This document shows positions 24,081 through 34,706 of a DNA stretch of 64,000 bases, in pieces (the stretch's first letter is position 1; the number at the start of each line of letters is the position of its first letter). Below the pieces are notes generated by a model. It was not told where the DNA came from. It did not search any database and saw only the letters and a program-made list of their open reading frames with translations. The stretch is taken from contig NC_073630.1 in the NCBI RefSeq assembly GCF_029407905.1, forward strand, positions 38,403,001-38,467,000, written 5' to 3'. The stretch is from Bubalus kerabau. Lineage: Eukaryota > Chordata > Mammalia > Artiodactyla > Bovidae. Made by a program: the position numbers and the translations under genes.

Positions 24081-24424
24081 TGTTAGGTCACATGTGGATA
24101 CCTAGGTTTAACAATGTATGTTGTCATTTTCTTAAAATGCCTTTAACCAGAATGTTACAAAGCCATCTGAAAAATAGTCCATAAGTAGATTATTATTAAT
24201 AGTAGTGGAATCCCAAGGTTATATTCAAACCAAAGTGGATATAGGAAGAAAATAACCACAGACTGTTTAGTAAATCATCTACCGTTGTGTCCATTAATGT
24301 TATTTATCACAAGAAACCAGAACTTCTAGAATTGTTTTATCTCATATAGTCCTATTATCTCACATACTCTTCCTATTTCTCTGTCTGCATCACCACTATT
24401 TTATTCTCATAAAATAAATATTCT

Positions 24425-24452
24425 CTAGGTACTGTATCTATACAGTACCTAG
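24425..24452. repeat. Perfect 12-bp inverted repeat (hairpin)
   Basis: CTAGGTACTGTA, a 4-base loop TCTA, then TACAGTACCTAG: 12 of 12 pairs. There is no U-run on either side and no known element edge that would explain it. Confidence 0.9.
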
Positions 24453-25425
24453 AAATTTTCACTTTGTCCTTCAAATTTTGAATCTTTAATAAAGTCCCCT
24501 ATAATCTCAACTTCTCTGAACAAGTTTTTGACCATACTTGAGATACTCTTTGAGAATCTTCTATATTTTGATTTCAGCAACTGGATACATAGCTGAGATG
24601 TTTTCTTAAATGAGAAAAATAGTGGTGGAGATCAAAGACAGAAGATGGAGTCTAGTGGAAATTCAGGACAGAGGATGGAATCAAGTGTTCTGTTTTGATG
24701 AAGTTTGGTTTGAACTTTTTGTTAGACACTTAGGTATAGAGGTCATGTAGAATGTATATGAATCTTGAGCTCCAATGGCAATTCAGGATTAGGGATATGA
24801 AGAGTTACCAAATTAATATTTATATTCCTGGGATAATGGTTAAAGATTGTTTATAAAAGCCCTAAAAAAAGGAAAGGTGACCCAAAACTTGATTCTAAAA
24901 ATACTAGCATGTATAGGAATGATTGTGGCAATCTAGAACCTGAGAAAATATATGCTTTAATTTTTAATTAATGAAATTTAAGTTGAGACCAAAAGTTTTT
25001 CATAGAATAAGGTTAATATCTTAATAAATAAAAAGACATAATCTCATCTACATTAAGTGTAAAATAACTGAAAAAAAAAGATGTTTGCCCACTTAACAGT
25101 TATTTATATCACGAACACATCTATAGGGACACAGGAGACTTAGACTATCAATTCATGTTTTAGACTATCTAAAATAAACCTAAAATACTATAACTACCTC
25201 CAAAATAGCAGAATTTAGTAATAGAAACAAAAAATGAATATCTTAGTAACTAGACTTATTATTTCCAAAGTTGGTACATAAAAAGCATGATGCAAAAATT
25301 ATCTTTTATATACCAACTGTGTATGTTTTATTTTAGACAATATCTATTCAAAAATTAGTGTGTCGGAATGTATCCTTGTTTTTTTTTTGTTCTATAGTCA
25401 AATAGCTGCAATGTAACTTCTATAT
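24453..25425. other. Unassigned AT-rich DNA
   Basis: No gene or named repeat. Two imperfect copies of a GGACAGAGGATGGAATC-like phrase (near 24637 and 24667) form a weak direct repeat. Confidence 0.45.
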
Positions 25426-25427
25426 TG

Positions 25428-27990
25428 GCCTTGGCGTACAGAGTGAAGCAGCAAAAAAGCTTATAGAGTTTTGCCAAGAGAACACACTGGTCATAGCAAA
25501 CACTCAATTCCAACAACATAAGAGAAGACTCTACACACAGACATCACCATATGGTCAATACCAAAATCAGATTGATTATATTCTTTGCAGCCAAAGATGG
25601 AGAAGCTCTATACAGTCAGCAAAATCAAGACTGAGGCCTGAATGTGGCTCAGATTATGAACTCCTTCTTGCCAAATTCAGACTTAAATTCAGGAAAGTAG
25701 GGAAAACCATTAGACCATTCAGATACGACCTAAATCAAATCCCTTATGATTATACAGTGGAAGTGAGAAATAGATTCAAGGGATTAGATCTGATACCCTG
25801 AAGAGCTATGGACAGAGGTTCATGACATTGTACACGAGGCAAGGATCAAGACAATCCCCAAGAAAAAGAAATGCAAAAAGGCAAAATGGTTGTCTGAGGA
25901 GCCCTTACAAATAGCTGAGAAAAGAGAAGAAGCTAAAGGCAAAGGAGAAGGAAATATACACCTTTGAATGCAGAGTTCTAAAGAATAGCAAGGAGAGATA
26001 AGAAAGCCTTCCTCAGTGATCAGTGCAATGAAATAGAGGAAAGCAATAGAATGGGAAAGACTAGAGATCTTTTCAAGAAAATTAGAGATACCAAGGGAAT
26101 ATTTCATGCAAAGATGGGCACAATAAAGGACAGAAACGGTATAGACCTAACAAAAGCAGAAGATATTAAAGACAGGTGGGATGACCCAGAGGGATGGTAT
26201 AGAGAGGGAGGAGGGAGGAGGGTTCAGGATGGGGAACACATGTATACCTGTGGCGGATTCATGTTGATATATGGCAAAACCAATACAATATTGTAAAGTT
26301 AAAAAATAAAATAAAATAATAAATAAATAAATAAAGAGAGGTGGCAAGAATACACAGAAGAACTATACAAAAAAGATATTCATGACCCAGATAACCATGA
26401 TGATGTCATCACACACTTAGAGCCAGAGATCCTGGAATGCAAAGTCAAGTGGGCCTTAGGAAGCATAAACTTGAACGTTAAATGTATGAACAAAGCTATT
26501 GGAGGTGATGGAATTCCCATTGAGCTATTTCAAATCCTAAAAGATGATGCTGTGAAAGTGCTGCACTCAATATGCCATCAAATTTGGAAACCGCATCAGT
26601 GGCCACAGAACTGGAAAAGGTCAGTTTTCATTCCAATCCCAAAGAAAGGCAATGCCAAAGAATGCTCAAACTACTGCACAGTTGCACTCTTCTCACACGC
26701 TAGTAAAGTAATGCTCAAACTTCTCCAAGACAGGCTTCAACAACATGTGAACCACGAAATTACAGATGTTCAAGCTGGATTTAGAAAAGACAAATGAACC
26801 ACAGATCAAACTGGCAACATCCTTTGGATCATCAAAAAAGCAAGAGAGTTCCAGAAAAACATCTATTTCTGCTTTATTGACTATGCCAAAACCTTGTCTG
26901 TGTGGTTAACAACAAACTGTGGAACATTCTTCAAGAGATGAGAATACCACGCCATCTTATCTGCCTCCAGAAAAATCTGTACGCAGGTCAGGAAGCAACA
27001 GTTAGAAGTGTACATGGAACAACAGACTGGTTCCAAATAGGGAAAGGAGTACATCAAGGCTGTATATTGTCACGCTGTTTATTTAACTTATATGCAGAGT
27101 ACACCATGATAAATATTTGGCAGAATGAAGCACAGGCTGGAATCAAGATTGCCAGGAGAAATAACAACTTCAGATATGCAGATGACACCACCCTTATGGC
27201 AGAAAATGAAGAAGAACAAAAGAGCCTCTTGATGAAAGTGAAAGAGGTGAGTAAAAATGTTGGCTTAAAACTTGACATTCGGAAAACTAAGATCATGGCA
27301 TCTGGCCCCATCACTTCATGGAAAATAGATGGGAAAACAATGGAAACAGTGACAGACTTTATCTTTTTGGGCTCCAAAATCACTGAAGATTATGATTGTA
27401 TCCATGAAATTAAAAGGTGCTTGCTCCTTGGAAGAAACGTTACGACCAACCTAGACAGTATATTAAAAAGCAGTTTTTAATATTACTTTGAAACAGAAAG
27501 TAGAAACCTTACTTTGCCAACAAAGGTCCATCTAGTCAAAGCTATGGTTTTTGCAGCAATCATGTATGGATGAGTGATTTGGACTAAAAAGAAAACTGAG
27601 CACCAAAGAATTGATGCTTTTGAACTGTGACATTGGAGGAAACTCTTGAGAGTCCCTTGGACAGCAAGGAGATCCAACCAGTCCATCCTAAAGGAAATCC
27701 ATCCTGAACATTCACTGGAAGGATTGATCCTGTACCTGAAAACTCTAATACTTCAGCCTGCTATGTGAAGAACTGACTCATTTGAAAAGGCCCTGATGCT
27801 GGGAAAGATTGAAGGCAGGAGGAGAAGGAGACGAGAGAGGATGAGATGGATGGATGACATCACCAACTCAATGGAGATGAGTTTAAGTAAACTCCGGGAG
27901 TTGATGATGGACAGGGAGGCCTGGTGTGCTGCAGTCCATGGGGTCACAAAGAGTCGGACATGAGTGAGTGACTGAACTGAACTGAACTGA
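25428..27990 (+). mobile_element. BovB LINE (B9), 5'-truncated, carrying an L1
   Basis: Starts inside the endonuclease region (from TTGGCCTTGGCGTACAGAGT), then linker, RT and C-terminal tail, ending with GAACTGAACTGAACTGAC. RT motifs survive: QAGFRKDK near 26773, GVHQGCILSRCLFN near 27047-27088 and YADD at 27175-27186. Motif A is shifted (CFIDYAKTL then frame break near 26895). The open frame 26902-27480 covers RT motif B through the start of the tail, followed by an insertion of about 30 bases near 27475-27510. The L1 at 26176-26335 splits the linker. Confidence 0.94.
26176..26335 (+). mobile_element. L1_BT-type 3' end nested in B9
   Basis: Starts at GATGACCCAGAGGGATGG and ends in an (AAAT)n-like tail. 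The target repeat reads AAAGACAGGTGG at 26168-26179 (left; exact start uncertain by one or two bases) and AAAGAGAGGTGG just after the tail (about 26332-26343), with one mismatch. The orientation matches B9. It is a young insertion in an older BovB. Confidence 0.93.
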
Positions 27991-28021
27991 CAGACACTTT
28001 AAATTTACTGTTTTAGACTGA

Positions 28022-28138
28022 ACCTTACCATTTCTAGCTTCCCTTCTGGCCCAGCTGGTAAACGGTCTGCCTGCAACGTGGAAGACCTGGGTTTAATCCG
28101 TTGGTTGAGAAGATGCCCTGGAGAAGGGAAGGCTCAGT
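28022..28138 (+). mobile_element. Bov-tA SINE, left half of a split copy
   Basis: Head and start of the body: GCTTCCCTTCTGGCCCAGCT, GTCTGCCTGCAACGTGGAAG, CCTGGAGAAGGGAAGGCT. It stops where B10 begins. The matching right half is at 29291-29385, so one SINE was cut in two. Confidence 0.88.
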
Positions 28139-29290
28139 TCAGCCAGCTTGAACATCTGGAAGTTCACAGTTCATGTACTGTTGAAGCCTGGCTTGGAGAA
28201 TTTTGAGCATTGTTTTACCACCGTGTGAGAAGAGTGCAACTGTGTGGTAGTTTGAGCATTCATTGGCATTGCCTTTCTTTGGGGTTAGAATGAAAACTGA
28301 CCTTTTCCAGTCCTGTGGCCATTGGTGCATTTTCCAAATTTGATGGCATATTGAGTTCAGCACTTTCACAGCATCGTCTTTTAAGATTTGAAATAGCTCA
28401 ACAGAAATTCCATCACCTCCACTAGCTTTGTTCATAGTGATGCTTCCTAAGGCCCACTTGACTTCACATTCCAGGATGTTGGCTCTACATGAGTGATCCC
28501 ACTGTGTTGGTTATGTGTTGGTCATGAAGGCCTTTTTTGTATAGTTCTGTGTATTCTTGCCATCTCTTATTAATATCTTCTGCTCTTGTTAGGTCCATAC
28601 CATTTCTGTCCTTTATTGTTCCCATCTTTGCATGAAAAGTTCCCTTGGTATCTCTAATTTTCTTGAAGAGATCTCTAGTCTTTCCCATTCTATTGCTTTC
28701 CTCTATTTCATTGCACTGATCACTGAGGAAGGCTTTCTTATCTCTTCTTGCTATTCTTTGGAATTCTGCATTCAAAGGCATATATCTTTCCTTCTCCTTT
28801 GCCTTTAGTTTCTCCTCTTTTCTCAGCTATTTGTAAGACCTCCTCAGACAACCATTTTGCCTTTTTGCATTTCTTTTTCTTGGGGATGGTCTTGATCCCT
28901 GCCTCCTGTACAATGTTGTGAACCTCCATCCATAATTCTTCAGGCATTCTGTCTATTAGATCTAATCCCTTGAATCTATTTCTCACTTCCACTGTATAAT
29001 CATAAGGGATTTGATTTAGGTCGTATCTGAATGGTCTAATGGTTTTCCCTACTTTCCTGAATTTAAGTCTGAATTTGGCAATAAGGAGTTCATGATCTGA
29101 GCCACATTCAGGCCTCAGTCTTGATTTTGCTGACTGTATAGAGCTTCTCCATCTTTGGCTGCAAAGAATATAATCAATCTGATTTTGGTATTGACCATAT
29201 GGTGATGTCCATGTGTAGAGTCTTTTCTTATATTATTGGAATTGAGTGTTTGCTATGACCAATGCATTCTCTTCCAAAACTCTGTTAGCC
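28132..29290 (-). mobile_element. BovB fragment (B10) inserted in a Bov-tA
   Basis: Antisense BovB covering RT start, linker and part of the endonuclease (readable on the minus strand as NAEFQRIARRDKKAFLSDQCNEIEESNRMGKTRDLFKKIRDTKG and YDYTVEVRNRFKGLDLIDRMPEELW). The left edge is unusual. Eight bases (CAGTTCAG) that look like the BovB 3' terminus are followed at once by RT sequence, so roughly 1.1 kb of RT and tail appears to be missing internally. Confidence 0.9.
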
Positions 29291-29385
29291 AGCTACCCAC
29301 TTCAGTATTCTGACCTGAAGAATTCCATGGACTGTATAGTCCATGGGGTCACAAAATGTTGGACACAACTGAGCAATTGCACTTT
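29291..29385 (+). mobile_element. Bov-tA SINE, right half of the split copy
   Basis: Continues the body after B10: CAGCTACCCACTTCAGTATT, CTGAAGAATTCCATGGACTG, GTCCATGGGGTCACAAAATG and TTGGACACAACTGAGCAATT. Confidence 0.88.
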
Positions 29386-29489
29386 ATTTCACTTTCATAG
29401 CCACTAAAAATTTGGTCATTAAAATTATAAACTTTAATAAACAGAAATTACTGCCACCAAAATTAATTTAAAATGTATGCACTAAGGAT

Positions 29490-29640
29490 AATGTTTTGGA
29501 CAATAGCACACATCATATAATTGATTTCCAAATACTCCTGCAAGGTACCTCTACTTTATGGAGTGAGAAATTTGGCTCAAAGTTGATGTGTGACTTTTTG
29601 AAGGCAGAAAAGCCAGTAGTACATATGGCATATATGTTCA
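29490..29640 (+). repeat. Possible MIR remnant
   Basis: The order CTGCAAGGTACCTCTACTTT, GAGTGAGAAATTTGGCTCAA, AGTTGATGTGTGACTTTT resembles a diverged MIR core. The flanks (29386-29490 and 29640-30240) are AT-rich with an A run near 30093-30108; nothing else recognised. Confidence 0.35.
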
Positions 29641-30239
29641 TTATTCAACCTAGCATTCTAAAATCTGAATTATTTTTTTTAAATATATAGTGTTATCTCT
29701 GATTGTTTGAAAATGATTTCAGGTTTCGTAATTTTACCAAAAATATACTTTGACATAAATTTATGAGGTATAATTTCTAAAAAATTTTCCTAAATTCATG
29801 CAGATTGTAATTCTTGAGAGAAGTATAATTGAAATCAGTGGAGTCATTATAGTCTTTCTACTCAATATCTTCACTATATATCACAGCATACAGTTCATAT
29901 AGATTATATTTTTATGAAGATATTTAATAGCTATATGATGTGGAAAAAATTAGAACTGGTATTGCTTTAAAAGTCATCTATCCTCCAATAATGAGGAGTT
30001 GATACGAATACATATTAAATACATGCTTCTTGTGTAAATGTCCCACTTATGTCCCCTAAATCCTCAACCACTAGGCTGAGTTTTTCAAGTGGAAAAAAAA
30101 AAAAAAAAGATTTTTTTTGTAGAAAGCACTTTACCAATCTGATATATTAGCCATAACTAATATTTAGTTTCATAAATCAAACTATAATGAACCATGAGAG
30201 TCCATAATATTAAAGACAAAGGGATTTTGGGAATGACAC

Positions 30240-31125
30240 AAGCAAAATGGCAATAGAAGAGATCCCCTGCTTGTATCCCCTTTCAAGTAACTATAATTTG
30301 ACAGCCATCCACAGACTAAAGGGCCTTTGTGACAGTGACAATGTCCAGATAGGAGGCTGCCAAATCCAGGTGGAGCTCAAGAACAAGGAGGATTGTTTTG
30401 AGAAGGCAGGTTCACATCGAGGTATCAGGGTCGATGACCATGGTCCTGGCTACAGCTCCATAAATACTTTTGTCCCCCCTGGATTCAGTTACAGCCCTGT
30501 TTTACCCTTCATCAGCATTATCTCCAAGAGACTCAAGAGCAGTAATGCCTGCTCTTTCTTTAGGTAACAAGCTCACTGATTTTAGCCCTACCTATCGACT
30601 CTGAAGCATCCTGTGACCCAGCTCCAACAGCTCTCAGATATGATCTGGGAGCTATCCTATTCACCCAAAGATCCTGGGAGACATACCTGTTAATGCCAAT
30701 GGAGGCAGACCTGCTGATGTGTCAGACAGCGCATCTTGAAGTGGCCCTATGGCCTGGCTCCAGCCGTTCCTAGCAAATTCTGGAAGTGGACCTGCCTGGT
30801 CTAGTGGGGGCCCTTCCAGGGACCCAGCAGGAGCCATGCTATCCACAAACCTAGTAAGTCTCACTGTTTATAGACTCTGCATACCCTTGTCTCAGCAGCA
30901 GCCCTCTGAAGACGGGCCTGCAGTCAGCCCCACCTGCCACTGAACAAGGAATGATCCACACCTACCCAAGACCCAGGCAAATGGCTGTCAACTTCAGGCC
31001 ACGCTGCAGACCCAGCACCAGGTATGTGATCAGCTCCAGCTCCATTTAACTGTGATCCCAGAGGCAATCTCTTCAGCCTAGGAAACTGATAGGAGAATAT
31101 ATCTACATTCCAAAACCAGTTTGTA
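30240..31125 (+). mobile_element. Probable 5' region of an old L1
   Basis: A locally GC-richer block opening with CAAAATGGCAATAGAAGAGA, the kind of AATGGC... start seen at L1 5' ends. It continues with CAAGGAGGATTGTTTTGAGA and repeated CCTG/CAGC-rich phrases typical of an L1 5' untranslated region. A 106-codon open frame (30247-30567) has no known domain. Its position directly before an L1 3' end supports the call, but an unrelated old retroelement is possible. Confidence 0.4.
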
Positions 31126-31310
31126 AAACACTCGGATATAGAAAACAGAGTTATGTTTGCTAAGTGGGAAGATGAGTGGGGGAGGGAAGAATTGGGAGCT
31201 TGGATTAACAAATGCAAACTATAATATATAGGAATGATAAACAACAAGGTGCTACTACACACCACAGGATGTGTTCAATTACCTCTGAAAAATCACAATG
31301 GAAAAAAATA
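31126..31310 (+). mobile_element. L1 3' UTR joined to the preceding L1 5' region
   Basis: ATAGAAAACAGAGTTATGTT, GTGGGGGAGGGAAGAATTGG, GGATTAACAAATGCAAACTA, CAACAAGGTGCTACTACACA: artiodactyl L1 3' UTR order, in sense. ORF1 and ORF2 are absent between it and the block on its left, so the pair may be one L1 with a very large internal deletion. Confidence 0.65.
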
Positions 31311-31387
31311 TTAACAATATTGACCAAAAGTTAAATTTTTTTTTTTCTTTAAGATCTTATGAAAAACCTGAATGACCTTCTTGGCTA

Positions 31388-31436
31388 ACCCTATATATAT
31401 ACACAGACACATATATATGTATATACACACACATAT

Positions 31437-31487
<51 letters not shown>

Positions 31488-31493
31488 CGTATC
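31388..31493. repeat. AT/TG microsatellite
   Basis: Mixed TATATA and CACACA/GTGTGT runs followed by an uninterrupted (TA)n of about 34 bases at 31449-31482. The centre (ACACACACATATGTATGTGTGT) is self-complementary and could form a cruciform. BovB B11 begins immediately after it. Confidence 0.93.
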
Positions 31494-33412
31494 AGTTCAG
31501 TTCAGTTGCTCAGTTGTGTCCAACTCTTTGCAACCCCATGAATCGCAGCACGCCAGGCCTCCCTGTCCGTCACCAACTCCTGGAGTTCACTCAGACTCAC
31601 GTCCATCGAGTCAGTGATTCCATCCAGCCATCTCATCCTCTGTCGTCCCCTTCTCCTCCTGCCCCCAATCCCTCCCAGCATCAGAGTCTTTTCCAATGAG
31701 TTAACTCTTCGCATGAGCTGGCCAAAGTACTGGAGTTTCAGCTTTAGCATCATTCCTTCCAAAGAAATCCCAGGGCTGATCTCCTTCAGAATGGACTGGT
31801 TGGATCTCCTTGCAGTCCAAGGGACTCTCAAGAGTCTTCTCCAACACCACAGTTCAACATCAATTCTCCGGCGCTCAGCCTTCATCACAGTCCAGCTCTC
31901 ACATCCATACATGACCACAGGAAAAACCATAGCCTTGACCAGACGAACCTTTGTTGGCAAAGTAATGTCTCTGCTTTCGAATATGATACCTAGGTTGGTC
32001 ATAACTTTCCTTCCAAGGAGTAAGCGTCTTTTAATTTCATGGCTGCAGTCACCATCTGCAGTGATTTTGGAGCCCAGAAAAATAAAGTCTGACACTGTTT
32101 CCACTGTTTCCCCATCTATTTGCCATGAAGTGATGGGACCGGATGCCATGATCTTCGTTTTCTGAATGTTGAGCTTTAAGCCAAATTCTTCACTCTCCAC
32201 CTTCACCTTCATCAAGAGGCTTTTGAGTTCCTCTTCACTTTCTGCCATAAGGGTGGTGTCATCTGCATATCTGAGGTTATTGATATTTCTCCCTGCAATC
32301 TTGATTCCAGCTTGTGTATCTTCTAGTCCAGCGTTTCTCATGATGTACTCTGCATAAAAGTTAAATAAGCAGGGTGACAATATACAGCCTTGACGTACTC
32401 CTTTTCCTATTTGGAACCAGTCTTTTGTTCCACGTCCAGTTCTAACTGTTGCTTCCTGACCTGCATACAAATTTCTCAAGAGGCAGATCAGGTGGTCTGG
32501 TATTCCCATCTCTTTCAGAATTTTCCACAGTTTATTGGGATCCACACAGTCAAAGGCTTTGGCATAGTCAATAAAGCAGAAATAGATGTTTTTCTGGAAC
32601 TCTCTTGCTTCTGCCATGATCCAGCAGATGTTGGCAATTTGATCTCTGGTTCCTCTGCCTTTTCTAAAGCCAGCTTGAACATCAGGAAGTTCGCGGTTCA
32701 CATATTGCTGAAGCCTGGCTTGGAGAATTTTAAGCATTCCTTTACTAGCGTGTGAGATGAGTGCAATTGTGCTGTAGTTTCAGCATTCTTTGGCATTGCC
32801 TTTCTTTGGGATTAGAATGAAAACTGACCTTTTCCAGTCCTGTGGCCACTGCTGAGTTGTCCAAATTTGCTGGCATATTGAGTGCAACACTTTCACAGCA
32901 TCATCTTTCAGCATTTGGAATAGCTCAACTGGAATTCTATCACCTCCACTAGCTTTGTTCATAGTGATGCTTTCTAAGGCCCACTTGACTTCACATTCCA
33001 GGATGTCTGGCTCTAGGTCAGCGATCACACCATTGTGATTATCTTGGTCATGAAGATCTTTTTTGTACAGTTTTTCTGTGTATTATTGCCATCTGTTCTT
33101 AATATCTTCTGCTTCTGTTAGGTCCATACCATTTCTGTCCTTTATTGAGCCCATCTTTGCATGAAATGTTCCTTGGGTATCTCTGATTTTCTTGAAGAGA
33201 TCCCTAGTCTTTCCCATTGTGTTGTTTTCCTCTTTTTCTTTGCATTGATCACTGAAGAAGGCTTTCTTATCTCTTCTTGCTATTCTTTGGAACTCTGCAT
33301 TCAGATGTTTATATCTTTCCTTTTCTCCTTTGCTTTTCGTTTCTCTTCTTTTCACAGCTATTTGTAAGGCCTCCCCAGACAGCCATTTTGCTTTTTTGCA
33401 TTTCTTCTTTTT
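31494..33412 (-). mobile_element. BovB LINE (B11), best open copy
   Basis: Antisense, 3' terminus at left (CAGTTCAGTTCAG) and truncated at right in the linker after the endonuclease (GCATTTCTTCTTTTT). It belongs to the young class (GGGATTTCTTTGG on the coding strand). The target was the AT microsatellite on its left. The right flank (33413-33974) is unassigned. Confidence 0.95.
31502..33355 (-). pseudogene. BovB linker-RT-tail frame with two stops
   Basis: One reading frame runs from 33355 down to the natural stop at 31502 and is interrupted only by TAA at 33080-33082 and TGA at 32779-32782 (limits within a base or two). The last 411 codons (32737-31502) are fully open. Within these, QAGFRKGRGTRDQI (residues 21-34), FIDYAKAFD (55-63, RT motif A), GVRQGCILSPCLFN (113-126, motif B) and YADD (157-160, bases 32258-32269) are all intact. 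The FLGSKITADGD, YGCESW and ELWCWRRLLR blocks of the tail follow. The endonuclease is missing, so it could not insert on its own. Whether any transcript exists cannot be told from sequence. Confidence 0.9.
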
Positions 33413-33974
33413 AGGTGGTGTTAATTATATTTTTCTTAATCAAAATCAGTAGATTTTTGAAGCAGTTACAATGCTATAACTTCTCCCAGCTTACTTTTAG
33501 TGCAAGGCATTCAGAGAAGGCTGTTAGCAACCCCTTCTTATGTGTCCCTAATGCCCTTCTGTTTGTCACAGTTGTGGGATAGTGGCAGATGTTTGGGTTC
33601 CTGCATTCCCATACCCTTTTATTATATATCTTAATGTGGTGATCTCTTATATTCCAACGTGCTTGCTTTGGCAAAGGAGCAAAGTCTGTGGATTTCACAG
33701 TTCCACAGCATTCTAATGCAGTTGTCAGTGCACATTCCCAGGTGTGCTTTTGTAAACTAAAACATGGTGTACTTGGGCAAATATTTGTGGTATGGACAAA
33801 GAAGCCTTGAAGTGAATGAGAACAGCTCATGAGAACAGCACTGAATCAGCCAGTGGTTCTGGGTAGCTTCTCAAAGGCACTGGCTTTGCTGGCAATCCAA
33901 ATAGGAAGAGAGAGTTTTCCTCCTACTGAGATGATAAACTTTAAGTTATGTGGGATGTTGGTTTCCCATCGTTT
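33413..33974. other. Unassigned DNA between B11 and B12
   Basis: Slightly GC-richer than its surroundings, with a 118-codon open frame on the minus strand (33474-33830). The frame has no signal peptide, no membrane segment and no motif I recognise. It could be an old retroelement or plain non-coding sequence. Confidence 0.4.
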
Positions 33975-34706
33975 TCAATTCAGTTCAGCCACTCAGTCGT
34001 GTCTGACTCTATGACCCCATGGACTGCAGCTCGCCAGGCCTCCCCGTTTATCATCAACTCTCAAAGTTTACCCAAGCTCATGTCCATTGATGCAGTGATG
34101 CCATTCAACCATCACATCCTCTGTCGTTCCCTTCTTCTCCTGCCTTCAATCTTTCCCAGCATCAGGGTCTTTTCAATGAGTCAGCTTTTCACATCAGGTG
34201 GTCAAAGTATTGGAGTTTCAGCTTCAACATCAGTCCTTCCAATGAACATTCAGGACTGATTTCCTTTAGGATGGACTGGTTGGATCTCCTTGCAGCCCAA
34301 GAGACTCTCAAGAGTCGTCTCCAACACCACAGTTCAAAAGCATCAATTCTTCAGCGCTCAACTTTCTTTATAGTCCAAATCTCACATCCATACATGACCA
34401 CTGGAAAAACCATAGCCTTGACTAGACGGACCTTTGTTAGCAAAGTAATGTCTCTGCTTTTCAATATGCTGTCTAGGTTGGTCATAATGTTTCTTCCAAG
34501 GAGCAAGCACCTTTTAATTTCATGGCTGCAGTCACCATCTGCAGTGATTTTGGAGCCCAAAAGGATAAAATCTGTCACTGTTTCCATTGTTTTCCACCTA
34601 TTTGCCATGAAGTGATTGGCCCAGAAGCCATGATTTTAGTTTTCTGAGTGTTGAGTTTTAAGCCAACATTTTCACTCTCCTCTTTCACTTTCATCAAGAG
34701 GCCTTT
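33975..34706 (-). mobile_element. BovB LINE 3' fragment (B12)
   Basis: Antisense, from CAATTCAGTTCAGCCACTCA to the TTTCATCAAGAGGC segment downstream of the RT palm. Older class (GAACATTCAGGACTG on the plus strand). The minus-strand frame 34608-34351 is open over the FILLGSKITADGDCSHEIKR part. Confidence 0.92.

Noticed and set aside
30093..30117. A16 followed by T8 as a possible tail-only insertion like the one at 48988
   Set aside because: No flanking direct repeat could be found.
33474..33830. 118-codon minus-strand open frame
   Set aside because: No motif, signal peptide or neighbour supports a gene; kept only as an unassigned region.
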